64,000 nt of DNA from Dryococelus australis (GCA_029891345.1 CM057009.1:298879466-298943465), one strand, 5' to 3'; positions 47,561 through 59,959 are shown, counted from the first letter of the stretch. The notes: generated by a model not told the origin, from the letters alone. Translations and numbers: made by a program.

Positions 47561-48094
47561 ATAGCTTCTTCAAACTTCACACACTTGTGTGTGTCAAATA
47601 TAATTGTAGACTATTTGTAAATATATAGTGATGGAAATATATGTGGCAAAATGCTGTAAATACAGTTACTGGTTTTGAATAATTTGACATATGTAATGTT
47701 TTCCATGTACGGCTGCATATAATTAAAATGATAAATTAAAAAACAACAATATATAACCACCTTGGAAAATTAACACTGGAAGGCTTTTTATGCTTCTCAT
47801 CACTAGAACATTTATAACTGGCAACTCCATTTCAAAACAAATGAATAGCATCCAGATGACATACATACTGAGAAAGATTACTTTAAAGGCAAGTTTTTGG
47901 GTTAGCATCGCGATTCACGTAGGAAGATTTCTCTCAACAAGGGTATTAATTTTTATCTGCATATTTTTTAATCTAATTTTTTCACAAGGTAAATATTAAG
48001 GCCTAGGAATAACTGGTGTAATTTATATTATACTAGTGTTGTTAATAATTAAAGTCCAAATATATCCCAAATTAGGTGATCTAAACCTAAGAAT
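47561..48094. other. AT-rich noncoding DNA
   Basis: No recognisable feature. Confidence 0.5.
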
Positions 48095-48185
48095 AACGGT
48101 TATCATGCTGGGCTGTCAATCCAAAGGGTGTAGGTTCGCGCCCCCTCTCCTGAAATGGTAAGCATAAGATTTTAATGTCGTATAA
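48095..48185 (+). repeat. tRNA-like SINE head (Asp-like)
   Basis: The segment GCTGGGCTGTCAATCCAAAG then GTAGGTTCGCGCCCC resembles the anticodon arm with GTC at the Asp anticodon position and the B-box of a tRNA. It is followed by CTCCTGAAATGG, also seen after a similar head at 58100 (TTTCCCGAAATGG). Arms do not pair well enough for a working tRNA. Confidence 0.45.
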
Positions 48186-48279
48186 TGTGTTTAGTAGTGA
48201 AGTAAACGACATTAAAGACAAAGAACGTTTGATATTACTGTTCCAAAAATATTTTTAAGAGATACCATTAGACATATGG

Positions 48280-48560
48280 TGAAAGCATGACTAGCCATCA
48301 GTTGGCTATCTAATAGCTGTGAAATGGTATATCGATGAACCATTGCTGTTGTAACCACATGGAACATGGTTGGGCCATTTGTGTTCACCACACTTGGGCC
48401 AGTTATGGGCAGAGTATGGCTTGTTAGTCAGTGCCCTTTCAGAACCAACAATGGTACAGGGTGCATGCCAGCTGTTGGCCGACTGTCTGCCGGCTTGGCA
48501 TCCGACTGTAAACCATCAATGGGCCATATGTGGTTTGCTACATGGGTTTTGTAACGCGCC
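48280..48560. repeat. Further copy of the ATGGCCCA-rich repeat
   Basis: GGTATATCGATGAACCATTG and repeated TTGGGCCA / TGGGCCATATG words link this to 46940-47560. It directly abuts the Tc1 pseudogene. Confidence 0.5.
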
Positions 48561-49640
48561 AAGCAGGTATTACAGGGGCTAACACTTGTGATATGCATTT
48601 AGTATCGAATTTGGACTGCATATAGCACAGATGCAGGCAGCAGTATAGTCGGTGTTGGAGGCAAAAATATGTCACATGTTCGTCTGAGGAAGAGCCTACC
48701 CATCCACCATAGTTGCTGCAGGCTGAAGTTGTCACCCAATCTATTCCCAAACATTCTATATGGAACAGAGGTCTGGCAATCTCGCTGGTCATGAAAGAAC
48801 GTACCCATCACGAAAGTCGGCTAGAGATGCCCGTGCTGTTGGAGGCTGGACATCATCCTGCTGGAAAATGGGATTGCCAAGCTGAGCCAGCAAGGGGAGA
48901 GCATATGGTCACAGAATTTCTTAGGCATATTGCTACAGCACCAGGGTTCCTTTAATCACCATCAGTAGTGTGCGAGAATCAAAGGAAATAGCATCCCACC
49001 ACATGGCACGTCTCGTTCGGGTGCTGTGCCGCTCCACAATGAAGTGTGGATCACGACGCTGGATAGAACTTCTCCAGATTCAAATTCGGTGGTCTTCTGT
49101 GTCCAGTTGGAACCGTGATTCGTCACTGAACACCACTCGTCGTCAATCTATAAGCTGTCATGCTGCCCATTCCCGGAAGAATGTCACACATGCTCAACGA
49201 TGCTCTTGTCGTAATGGCAGACGCCGTATGGGACACCGCAACGACAGATCCAATTCTTCTAGCAGCCTGGCTAATATACTGGTGGACACAGGCTATCCCC
49301 AGCTTCCATCACATGACCTTTGATGGTGCGCAGCGACGCCTGTGGAATGCTACAGCCTGTCGTAATTGAAACGATCATCCATGTTGTGGGTTATTCAGGG
49401 TGGAACCGGGTCTTCTAGAAGGGTATGTGTAACCTCCTGCTCCCACTGCGTCCAACACCGACTCACAGTGTACGAAGAACTATTCAAGTGGCGCCGAAAA
49501 GTCCAACATGTCTCTCGGAGGCCGACGACGCGGGCTCCTTCAAAATCATCCAGATGTGCAAAAACTTTTCGAATGCGCCATCGAGGCAAACTGCAATAAA
49601 AGCAAATTGGACACATGTTGGGCTATGCCAATATTGAGTG
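48540..49640 (-). pseudogene. Tc1-family transposase pseudogene
   Basis: Read on the minus strand: an N-terminal helix-turn-helix region (HLDDFEGARVVGLRET, TVSRCWTQWEQE) at 49616-49395; VSTSILARLLEELDLSLRCP and RRLPLRQEHR; then VFSDESRFQLDTEDHR with the first catalytic Asp (about 49130-49090); GNPIFQQDD with the second Asp; PARLPDLCSI followed by a TAG exactly where Tc1 elements have the third acidic residue (P-I-E-N-x-W); and NVWE, then QLQPAATMVDG to about 48540. Tc1 transposases excise and insert DNA at TA. Multiple frameshifts and stops make this inactive. TIRs were not located. Confidence 0.88.
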
Positions 49641-50083
49641 GCAATCTTCGTTGCACTCACGAGATCAATTTTTTAAATTAATATATTTAATTAGATTTTG
49701 CATGATCCTTAGTCCTATTTCTTTACCTTTGCCTCGTGGTGTGCTGTTGACATCACCTTGACTTTAAGATTTTAAGCAGTTCATATTTCCAATATTATAT
49801 TTCAAAAAGTGTTTGGCCTTGGCAGACATGCCCAGAAACCCGAAGCTTTAGCTCATCAATTTACGAATTTCATTGGGTGGTAATATTTTAAACTATGGCT
49901 TTGCTCACCTACAATATATTTTGTTTGTTATTCCTATTCAATCTCGAATTGTATGTAAGAATTTCCCAGTTTAACTCATTTTTCCTAAACATTACTCCTT
50001 TCGAACCTTCAACGATTAACATGCTGAATATAGTTTCGGCCACTGCGAGATTTACGAAGGCCGCGAGTTCGGCTATTGCAGAT
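49641..50083. other. Noncoding DNA
   Basis: No recognisable feature. Confidence 0.5.
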
Positions 50084-50362
50084 CACGTCGACTGTGAAGT
50101 AAAGTGAAGAGATTTGGACTGCTCTTAACATCGTGGTCTTGAGAGCCGATGAGGGTGATTGAGGTGAGAATGGAGCAGCGCCTGAATGAAAGGGCTGGGG
50201 AAATGGGAGATCCCGGAGAAAACCCGCCAACCAACAGCATCGTCGAGCACGATTCCCACATGCGAAAATCCAGAGTGATCCGACCAGGGATTGAACCCGG
50301 ATCGCCATGGTGGGAGGCGAGCGGGCTAACCGCTCGGGAACCATGGCCCCACGTCGACTGTG
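50084..50362 (-). repeat. tRNA-derived SINE with 13-bp target-site duplication
   Basis: The element proper is 50097-50349, flanked by identical CACGTCGACTGTG (50084-50096 and 50350-50362). On the minus strand it starts GGGGCCATGGTTCCCGAGCG, with GGTTAG as the A-box end and GGGTTCAATCCC as B-box, a tRNA-like pol III promoter. The body includes GGATTTTCGCATGTGGGAAT and GGCGGGTTTTCTCCGGG. Open frames inside are incidental. This is the best preserved of three copies in the window. Confidence 0.9.
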
Positions 50363-52639
50363 GGATCAGCCGTAGGTTACAATGGCAATGGATTCTGTTT
50401 ATGCGGGTTACGTCGGCATTTTAATGCACACGTCGCCTGATTGGCTCATGCAGAATAATCTCATGGAGTTCCGCAGGCACGACCCCTTGCAATGTACTAA
50501 AGTCTAACAGTTGGCAAGATAGATGTCGCTGTACCTCAATCGTTTCAAAGTGTGGCCTCAGCTTGAGACCCTATATATTGCAAGATAATGGTTAAAATGT
50601 CAGTTATGTATGTTGAAAATATTTTATTTGCAAACGGGAATATAATAAGAATATGTATACTATTACATGCCCGCGTAATATTTAGAAAATATTAAAAGAA
50701 TGAAAATTGGATGAATATAGTGGTTTACAATATAGAAAAACCGAACATGATGAATTCATATTTCATCTTGGCTTTGTTAAAACACACTGCCGTAAACGAA
50801 AAGTGCACATTTTTTAACATGGTTGAATAATCGTTTATCCACATCAAAAGAGTCGGTTGATTTTATTAATGTAGCGAAAAATAAACAACAAAGATGAGAC
50901 GTGTATTTTTTATTTAATAGTTGAATAACTTGTCATTTAACGCAGTTGCAAGAATCATAAGATTAATTCTGTTGGTGTTAATCCGGACATAAACGGCGAT
51001 AAAATTTCAAAATTCAATAAGGAAATAGTAAAAACTGTAACAGAAAATGGTTTGGTAATTGGCAATAACAAAAAATTTAAGAGAGACATACAAATTATTC
51101 TCCACAATAATTGAAAAAATAAATATGTAATAGTATAATTCTTGTAGTAACCTGCACACAGTTAAAAAAATGGCGTCTGTTGACAGTCAAAATACTGTTG
51201 ATGTTAAATAATACCGAGTGTGATATGTGGCATCACCAGATGTGAGAGCCCTCTAAATATTTTTACATTTGTGTGACACTGGTAAACACATTAAGCTGAT
51301 ATTTTCAAAAGACACGTGAGCTGTTGAATAAGAGACACCTTCATAGTAGTGTATAACAACCCCTTTCTCACTGATGACGGCTGTGATGAAGCATGGCATG
51401 AACACCACAAGACACCGAAAATGGTAGGGAGCCATACTGATATATGATCACTGCACAGCCTTTTATATCTGCATTTGTAAGGAACTTTAATTTTAAACAC
51501 GCCGCTTAATTACTGTAGCGTTAGGCATGCTGGCAGTGAATGCCGCTATCCCAGTAGACCCTAATAGTTTAGCATACGTTTCATGTAACGAACTTAATCA
51601 AGGGCTTTGATGCACACGTTCAGGATGACAATTTCAATTAACTCCATAACACAGGTTTAAAAGTAAAGTAAGATAATATCTTAAACAACACGTAAACTAA
51701 TATTTATGGCCATTTAAAAAATGAATGTTTTTTTTTTTTACATTTAGTTGAGATTTATCAAAGTGTAACTGTTAGGATCGTACAGGAGTACGTTGGTTTT
51801 TGTAAAAAAAAAAGTAATTTGGTAACATTAATCCTTTTTTGTTTCTCTAGATTTTCTTAACGGTCGTATATTTGTCAAATAATGTTTCGTGAATCACAAT
51901 TATTGCTGCAGTCGGGGAAATTACAGCAAAACTTCTTCATACGGAAACGTAACTTACAACTACAAGTATCACGAAACGACATCATTGCAGAACCAACGCC
52001 GAGACAGCTTAAGTATTCAATGTGCGGTAGAGTTTGCTATTTGTCAACCATGACGATGTTGCGAAAGGCAAGCAGGAGCAGAGCAACCAAAGCTGTGAGT
52101 TTTGTGTGAAAACGCATTTAAAATTCTTATAATACTAAGATAGAATTTTTTTTTTTAACGTGTACAAAGAAATTTATATTATTTACGCTACAGATGCTCT
52201 TTTCAATGTTGGCATAACCATTCTACACGACCCCTGTATTCTAGTGGCTCCAGTTCCCTTTATGCATTTTCGCCCCCTTGGTGCAATCTTTTCAAACATA
52301 CATTTCCCCAAAAACTTGTGAAAAATTATTTCCCCTGCCTATAGATTCGTGGGTTGGATATTTTTTCCCTACACATGCGACCTTATAAATTAATTGATTA
52401 CCAATTAAAGGTTTGGTGTGGGGAACTGCAAAGAAAAGCGAATATATACTTCGGCAAAGGCTTCAAATTAAAAGAGGGCAGTTAATATCAGTAACGCGAG
52501 AACATTCGTATTTTACTGATAAGCGCGATGAAGTATTACCAGCGAGTCGAACTGTTAACAGGTGTTGTTTTGATGACAAACATTTGTCATTAACTATCGT
52601 TCCCTTTTTAAGTTCGTATGCATAATTTTCAGTAGCCAG
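50363..52639. other. AT-rich noncoding DNA
   Basis: No gene recognised. Open frames of 60-75 codons at 51253-51500 (-), 51882-52109 (+) and 52413-52625 (+) show no known motif. Confidence 0.5.
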
Positions 52640-52870
52640 TTGCCTTTTCTCTAAATTACAGAGAACATGCCACCGTGCGCTAATTGTGTGCTAGCGAAGC
52701 GCGACACAGTAGGTATTGTGCGTTCTTCGGTCACATAACTGAGTAACTGCGCGTAATCTGTCGAACCCGTCGCACAATGAACGATCTTTCTTGTGAGATC
52801 GCACACGTGGAGCCCGGCTGGGTGTTGGACATAGTTGACAACTTAACACACGGCTGCTGCCGTGCATTGT
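52640..52870. promoter_or_regulatory. Small CpG-rich patch; possible promoter
   Basis: CpG is frequent over about 230 bases (GCTAGCGAAGCGCGAC, GTAACTGCGCGTAATC, CGAACCCGTCGCAC) in otherwise CpG-poor DNA. It may mark an unmethylated regulatory region. No coding sequence or core promoter element could be assigned. Confidence 0.2.
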
Positions 52871-54519
52871 TACGTGCTTAGATGCGATTTTTTTTCCTCT
52901 AATTGAAATGGAGTTATTTTCCCTGCGAGTTTTGGTGGTGGTTTCTGACCGCAGCCAATTGGAGCTGGCGGTTTTATCACATGTTGACTGTCTACGCGTG
53001 TAATCAGCGAATATTTTGTCGGTTGTCTGGAAGTTTGAATGTGTGAAAAAACAAGAAATGAGATGTGTGTTTGTGGAAAATGTGCCATATGAATTTTACT
53101 TTACAAATTAGTAGGCCGACTCTCAACAAAGTGAACACCAATATGGTAGGTTTCAGTAAATTCCATTCAAGAAAATAATAGTTGTACTGTCAGAGTTAAC
53201 ACATGATTGTCTAGAATGAACAAGACAAAACTGTGAAAAATCATACTAATTTATTACTCGTTATCTCCTTGCAGTGCCATAGCTGGAGGAATTTATATAA
53301 CATAAATACAACCTAGCAGCTTGATATCGCGTCACGGCTCACATGGCAGTGTAACGGATATCTTTATTATGACAGGATTTTATGTTTGACACCAAGAATT
53401 TCCTACCCAAGTTTTGTTTACGTTAAAATAATTTGTACTAAAGTATTTTGATATCTCGTTCGTTATAAAAGAGAGTAATACTAAATAATACATAGTAAAA
53501 TATATATTTTGTAGTTGCTCATTTATCTGAATTATTTAATTTAGCTGGCAATTTCACATTTTCATTTCTTGTGGACTCAATCCGTAAATCTGATATTTCC
53601 CGAGTTTAATACTGAAAGTAGTGACAGCCAATTAATAATACAGAAATAATTCATCACAGGGAAAATTGGATTAGAAATATATCGGAAATGAAATATTTTA
53701 AAAATATTAAAAATGACGAAAATTTCTAACATCATGGGGAAAACTCAGAATATGCCTCATTGGCAATTTACAGAACAATTTTCTTTAAATCAAAACACAA
53801 CGTTGTTTGCCATAAATATATGGAGGAATCAGCTTCCCATTGCCTAGTTATCAGAACATAAATAATCTGTGTATCAAATAGTTAAAAGATTAATATTGAA
53901 AACAAAATATAATAAAATTTTGAAATATTGTTCGTTATGAATATCGTAAAACAATATTTCGTATCTTGTGATAAGTAACATATTAAAACTAATTTTAGTA
54001 TATTATTAAACTGCAATTTCATATTTTCAATTTGACTTCGAGTCCTATGTTTCTAACTGTAGTGATAATGTTCAAGTCGGGGTGGTAATATTTGGTTACT
54101 ATTTATGATTAATAGGATATTCCTATTAAAAATTGTATAGTAAATTCTTTGTGAAAAAATTTAATTAATATTCAAAAAAAATTTGATTATTTATTTTGCA
54201 TTTGGTTGTAATTAGTATACAAATACTAGGCATAAATAAATATATTTGTAATCAAAATAAAAAATTATATCGGTCAGAATTTTCCTATTGTACAAAAAAA
54301 ACTACCAATTACATGCCCAAACTCACGACCCTAGTTTACTTCCTCGGCAAACGCCCTAACCACTTTTTAAATTGTTTTTTTTTTTTTAAACACATAGGCA
54401 AGGTATTTTAAATTTCCAAGGTACCAAAAATCACCTCCCCCATCTCCTTTTTTCTTAGTGTCTGGAGTAACCCCGAGATGTTGTTTTTAGAGTTTAGAGA
54501 GAATTTTGGACGACAAAAA
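52871..54519. other. AT-rich noncoding DNA
   Basis: No recognisable gene or repeat. Confidence 0.5.
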
Positions 54520-54521
54520 TT

Positions 54522-54600
54522 ACGCGCCTTACCAGGGACTCGAATCCAGGACCATTCGCACCGTAAGCCTGTGTATAACCAACTATGCTTCAGAGGTTGG
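54522..54600 (-). repeat. tRNA-like segment
   Basis: On the minus strand GCATAGTTGGTTATACACAG resembles an A-box region and GGATTCGAGTCCC a B-box, at tRNA-like spacing. Stem pairing is poor. This is likely a SINE head or tRNA pseudogene. Confidence 0.4.
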
Positions 54601-54659
54601 CAGCAACACGATCGCTCCCTTGTACCATTTGGGCTCTCATTACGGAGGGAAATAATCGT

Positions 54660-54935
54660 AACCCGCTGTGGCTTGGATTTTTCGAGTCACGGGTGTAAGA
54701 GAGCGCCGTGGAAAGTCACTTGACTTGCATTCGCGAGGATGCGGGTTCGAGACCCGGGTCCGAACATCCTGATTTCGGTTTCCCATGGTTTGAAGAAATC
54801 ACTCCAATCAAATGCTGCGATGTGCCATTCATGTATAAAGACATGGCCATTCCTCCCCCCAATTCTTTACGTCCAAAGAGCTAGTCGTGTAGGACGTCAT
54901 GCGCTGTTTGCTCAACACTTAAATAAGCTCAAGTG
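54660..54935 (+). repeat. tRNA-derived SINE of a widespread insect type
   Basis: A tRNA-like head ends GGATGCGGGTTCGAGACCCG and is followed by CATCCTGATTTCGGTTTCCC and AAATCACTCCAATCAAATGC, then a pyrimidine-rich part and AACACTTAAATAAGC at the 3' end. This order (head, CATCCTGATTT, GGTTT-CC, AATCxCTxCAxxCAAATGC) matches a SINE body common in insect genomes. No target duplication was located. Confidence 0.65.
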
Positions 54936-55734
54936 AAAAAAAAATTAAGTTAAAATTTTAATCACATTCAGAAAGTAAATAGTCAATAAAATAGCATCTT
55001 GCCTGAATAAACACCTATCTCCGGCTGGCTCGTAGCTTTTGTAGTCCACCATCGTAACTTAACCGCCAGTTTTTGTTTTAAGAATGCCACAGTAAATGCA
55101 GTATGGACATAAAGTGTAAAAGACTATTATTTTATTTTATTGTATTTAATGTTATATAACCCAAAGCCTTCTCATATTACCCGTCGTAATATTAAATCTT
55201 TCAATTGTAATAATCATGAGTAGTATTAAAATTTTTTTTTTTTACTTGGTTGCATTTCTGTCTGGATGCACTCACCATCAGCTTATTTGCTTATACTCTA
55301 CTTAACAAATGTTTCCAGCTGCTTTCGTGTTATGACGCACCTGGAAATAACCGACCTTCGGTAACCATTAAATTTTAATGTACTAAACGCCGGCTTTTTG
55401 CTGATATATTGTCATGGGGCATTCATTACTTAACGCATTACCGTTTGCGATAATGAAAACCACAATCAAAGCTTCTTAAGCTGAGATACACTTTCGTATC
55501 TGGCGTGTGTTCACCTAAATTTAGTGATAGGTTCTATACACACAACGTTGGCTGTTATACATTAATGATGCTAGAACGTAAACGGAAACAAATTCATTAT
55601 CCGCAAGGCTACATTGACATTAAAAAAATTTCACCGTTTTTACCGCGCATACAAATTTAAAACATATGTGTTTACTGTTAAGCTAAGTACGTCTGAACAA
55701 TTGAATATTTCGATATTAATGATGATGGTGTATG
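54936..55734. other. AT-rich noncoding DNA
   Basis: No recognisable feature. Confidence 0.5.
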
Positions 55735-55978
55735 GATGTCGACCTTAGTGCGTGGTAACACAAGACTTTCCAGTGGAGGCATTCCCCGTGTACTGAAGGG
55801 TGACATTGACGAACTGCAATTGTAGAGGAATCGGGAGAACCCCGAGGAAATCCACCGGCGCAAGGCAACGTCCACCATGTTTCCCACTGTACGAAAATCC
55901 AGGTGCACCTAGTCGGGAAAACGAACCCGGATAACCTAGGTGAAATGCGAGTGTTCTCACTACTATAAAACACGATGG
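55735..55978 (-). repeat. tRNA-derived SINE, diverged copy
   Basis: This is the same family as 50097-50349: on the minus strand GGGTTCGTTTTCCCG (B-box), TGGATTTTCGTACAGTGGG and GGTGGATTTCCTCGGGG align with the better copy. The A-box is decayed. No clear flanking duplication was seen. Confidence 0.7.
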
Positions 55979-58079
55979 CTTCAAACAAGGTGTTTATTTA
56001 GATAATGTCACTGCTTGTTCATAATTTGCCGGCTTGCTCAAAGCGAATACTACAATATTTATAAAAACCTATATGAGTGGGTTTGTGTAGAAAATTATAT
56101 GATAAAATAATTGCCTGTCGTTTATAAAAAGTTCAAACAATACATACGGGTTATATTGAATAATATCACACTCACATATTTTCTAAATTTCGCAGGTTTT
56201 GTAGTCAATGTAGATAAATATCAGCTGTCGCATTACACGCACACATCTTCTAACGTTTGAATTGTTTAAAGGACCTGTAGGGACTGTGAAATAATATATA
56301 TTTTTTTGAAAACGAAAAACCGTTTTCCCTTATTATATTACCGTATTCAAATGTAATTCAGCGCGGGCTATTTCTTCGCCTGTCTTGATCACGTGATCTC
56401 TTGCCCACATCCCGACGTATTGCGCACCTACTAAATAAACTTGTTCTCTTAAGTAAGCTTAATCTTTATTTATGTTTTACTGCTTCGAAGTCGCAGAATG
56501 GAACGTACAACGGTATGGCATTCCTACGGTATCATTGTTCATACTGTCAGTTGAAGTGACTTGGCACTGTGCGTGTATGAGTTATTGACCTGGTTATCTA
56601 AGGTTAATTCTCCGATTTTATCGAATAGTTTAAATAAGGCGATAGAAACTGCTGGTAAATATAAGTTATAGCAATTAACTTGTTAGAAGTTCTTATGCAT
56701 TTATGTTCAATTGCATGAATTTTCTACTTTCGTTTCTAGTGCTCTTCTTCTATTCAAGTTTTCAGTAATATTTTCCAATTTTTTTAAATTCAAACTTCCT
56801 GAAATGTTCTTAATTAATGCCATATCACATATGTATTTTTAGTCGAGACGCCACAAAATCAATTAGATAGCTAATCCAGCCTCGAAATAATTTATTAATT
56901 TCTGTTTGCTGTCAAGCGCTTTGCAGTTACCAAAAAATCTACAGGAAACAAGTTCGTTAAACAACAGAACATCGTTACGCGTTTAAAAGTTCAAATATGT
57001 ACAAATTGATACCTAAGGCTTTAAGAGTTTAATAAGTGGTGCACATGTGACCTTGCTGGGAATGCAGACAACGACAATTTAACGGCGTAGCTTCGATGCA
57101 GCAGTTTTCATACAAGCGAACTGCACTACAGTTCTTAGTTAACGTATTTGAATACAGTTTTGTTCGCTTGTTTGTGCGAGGCCAGTAGGGTTTACAAATA
57201 TAGACGCTGGCAGGAACGTGGTCAAGTTTCTTGGAATGCTGGCTCTTGGTGAGCATCGACTCCTCCCTTTGCTTCCACCGACTCGTGGAGCTGCTCAACC
57301 TCCCAGCGTCTATGTTTGTACTGCACGTGAAGAATTACACACGATACTGCATACCGTGGAGTTGAAATTTATTTAATTGTGACTTGAGCTATTAAAACAA
57401 TGTCAATTATTTTTGTTTCATTTTACCTTGCACAAATTAACGAGTTATCGTGAAAGGTACATACGAACAGATTGCATCTGAGTAACTCGTAAAATTATTC
57501 CAGTTACTATTAAACACTGTGCTGCTAAGCCAGGGAACGATTGTTTTTGTTGCAAATTTTCTAACAATTTAATTATAAAGTGTGAACGTCGTTACCTGCT
57601 ATGGAACTAATACTCACCTATAAAAAAGGGGACTGAAAACACATTATCATATATAAATAAAAAAATAAAAAAATCAGATATTTCCTAGTGCAAGGAAAAA
57701 TTTTATTCTTCACAATCGCTCAAATGTTAGCTTCCAAGTGACACATGCATGGCATTTTCCCTATAAATGTGACATATCTTAGTTCTCGGTCATATTTTAC
57801 AGCCGGGGTGCAGTCCGTACACAACGTATATGCTAACTTAAGTCAGACTTGATTTTCCTCATTGATTGATGTTAATTAGGACTCTTCTTAGACATGTCAT
57901 ATGGTACAGTTACACAAGGAATTCATTTCGAGTATTATTATCCTTGCAATGGCTGCTGAAATTTATTGCAAAATATTGTTTGCAGTGAAATTTGTGAAGC
58001 ACCTTTCACCGAACATCGTATTACTTGTTTTATAAAAAATTGTAACCGTAGCCAGCAGTGTTTCGTACTGTCGGATTGT
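55979..58079. other. AT-rich noncoding DNA
   Basis: No recognisable gene. A minus-strand 89-codon frame at 57029-57298 has no known motif. Confidence 0.5.
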
Positions 58080-58096
58080 GGGGGGGGGGGGGGGGT
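58080..58096. repeat. Poly-G tract
   Basis: Seventeen consecutive G on the plus strand, immediately upstream of a tRNA-like segment. Confidence 0.95.
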
Positions 58097-58099
58097 GTA

Positions 58100-58190
58100 T
58101 TACCCTTGATAGCTGGGGTCGTTTAGGCGTCACACCCGTGTGGCGAAGGTCTCATGTGTTCGATTCCCTTTCCCGAAATGGCCTTGAATT
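58100..58190 (+). repeat. tRNA-like SINE head
   Basis: GTCGTTTAGGCGTCACACCC then GTGTTCGATTCCC (B-box) followed by TTTCCCGAAATGG. The post-head sequence parallels that at 48165. Not a working tRNA by pairing. Confidence 0.45.
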
Positions 58191-58800
58191 CATAATTGAT
58201 CACCTAGTCGGTATTCAAGCGGTTTGCAGCCTACTATATTCAGGAGTTCCGTCACCATTACATTTCTGTTCAGCACCGCGGGACGTAAAGCTCTACCGTT
58301 GCCTTTGCTGCAGAATGGGCTTATATACACACACACACACATACAGAGACACACACACATGTATATAAAGAAACACACATATATATACTTAACTTACACA
58401 ACAAATGTGATGGGAATGCCATAAAAGTTAATAATTTATAAATATAAGATACAAAATTACATAGAAAAGTTCAAAAAAACATTACAATACAATAATTATT
58501 ACAATATAAACATAGTACAATAACTTACTGATTACAAAGCACAATACTAAAAACATGACACACATTCAAAATTTATAACACATTATGTTCGCTAAAAATA
58601 TTCATCTATACACTGTAAGATGCATTTTCTAAGGGATACTTTTTACGCAGTTTCTTGAAAGCACACACACACATACACACATACATACATACACACACAT
58701 ATACACACACATGTACATGTACATGTATGACTTTATTTATATAAGGAGAGAAATTATTTGTCTTATTAAGAAAGAAAATAGCGCCCTTAACTCTTTTCCT
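58191..58800. other. Microsatellites and AT-rich DNA
   Basis: (CA)n-rich tracts lie at about 58325-58390 and 58661-58730 (with CATA and ACATGT variants). No gene. Confidence 0.7.
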
Positions 58801-59409
58801 TTACTTGCGATATTTCAATATATCCTTACCTTGGCTAAATTGCTGCAATAGTGCTTGTGCTAATGACACTGTACACTGGTAAGGAACGCAGCATTTTTCA
58901 CATAGTACTTTCAATATATCCTTACCTTGGCTAAATTGTTGCAATAGTGCTTGTGCTAATGACACTGTATACTGGTAAGGAACGCAGCATTTTTCACATG
59001 GTACTTTCAATATATCCTTACCTTGGCTAAATTTCTGCAATAGTGCTTGTGCTAATGACACTGTACACTGGTAAGGAACGCAGCATTTTTCACATGGTAC
59101 TTTCAATATATCCTTACCTTGGCTAAATTGTTGCAATAGTGCTTGTGCTAATGACACTGTATACTGGTAAGGAACGCAGCATTTTTCACATGGTACTTTC
59201 AATATATCCTTACCTTGGCTAAATTTCTGCAATAGTGCTTGTGCTAATGACACTGTATACTGACAAGGAACGCAGCATTTTTCACATGGTACTTTCAATA
59301 TATCCTTACCTTGGCTAAATTGCTGCAATAGTGCTTGTGCTAATGACACTGTATACTGGTAAGGAACGCAGCATTTTTCACATGGTACTTTCATTCTTTG
59401 GCGCCACAT
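58801..59409 (-). repeat. 96-bp minisatellite open as a 202-codon reading frame
   Basis: Six tandem copies of a 96-bp unit are read without a stop on the minus strand, so the unit encodes 32 residues: a C-E-K-C-C-V-P block, Y-Q-Y/C-T-V-S-L-A-Q-A-L-L-Q, and F-S-Q-G-K-D-I-L. The frame opens MWRQRMKVPCEKCC and ends at a stop after ILKYRK. Copies differ in a few positions (LLQQF versus LLQKF; YQYT, YQCT, CQYT; one VLCEK). The middle units alternate, implying a 192-bp dimeric step. The 3n length keeps the frame, so it may be coding or merely open by chance. No domain is recognised; C-x2-C-C could bind metal. Confidence 0.85.
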
Positions 59410-59667
59410 TTATACATTTGTAACATCATTTTTAGCGCTAAGGATAATTAACCAAAAGGCATAATTTCTATGAACAAATGTTTTACTTTGGGTGTCATTG
59501 TTATCAAGTATATTTTTAAACATAATTACGTTGTTAAATACTAATACATTTTTCTAACCCGCAGTGCACACACCACCGAGTCTCGTTCTAAAGCATGATC
59601 ATCGAAGATGTTGAAAAGAGTTCTTAATTGATAGGTTGACGTAAAATGTTAGGCTGATAAAGTATGG

Positions 59668-59723
<56 letters not shown>

Positions 59724-59959
59724 CAAACACAATTTTTGTCTTGACCACTGACTTAAGGCGGCCACCTTTGTGAAAAGTCAATGCGGGAAATTCTTGTTGA
59801 AGGGGGTCGGAATTGAGGGTAAGTGACTGAGGATGTCGGTTGCGCTGAAATTAGGAAAGAAACGTAAGTTACTAAAGTATTCAATTATTTTTAAAATCAT
59901 ATTTCTCTCATGAGTGGCAATTTTTTTTTTTTATTAATTTTGGGTTTTGGTCTGGAATT
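59410..59959. other. Noncoding DNA with (CT)n(CA)n microsatellite
   Basis: A (CT)n tract followed by (CA)n spans about 59671-59723. No gene recognised. Confidence 0.7.

Noticed and set aside
50009..50424. Open frames on both strands
   Set aside because: They overlap a SINE and its flanks and differ only by strand; no protein family is visible.
54522..54600. Functional tRNA gene on the minus strand
   Set aside because: The B-box is good but the stems are poorly paired and a second SINE head lies next to it.
58597..58800. Promoter of the 96-bp repeat frame
   Set aside because: Only CA microsatellites and AT-rich DNA are present, and this lies at the 3' side of the minus-strand frame.
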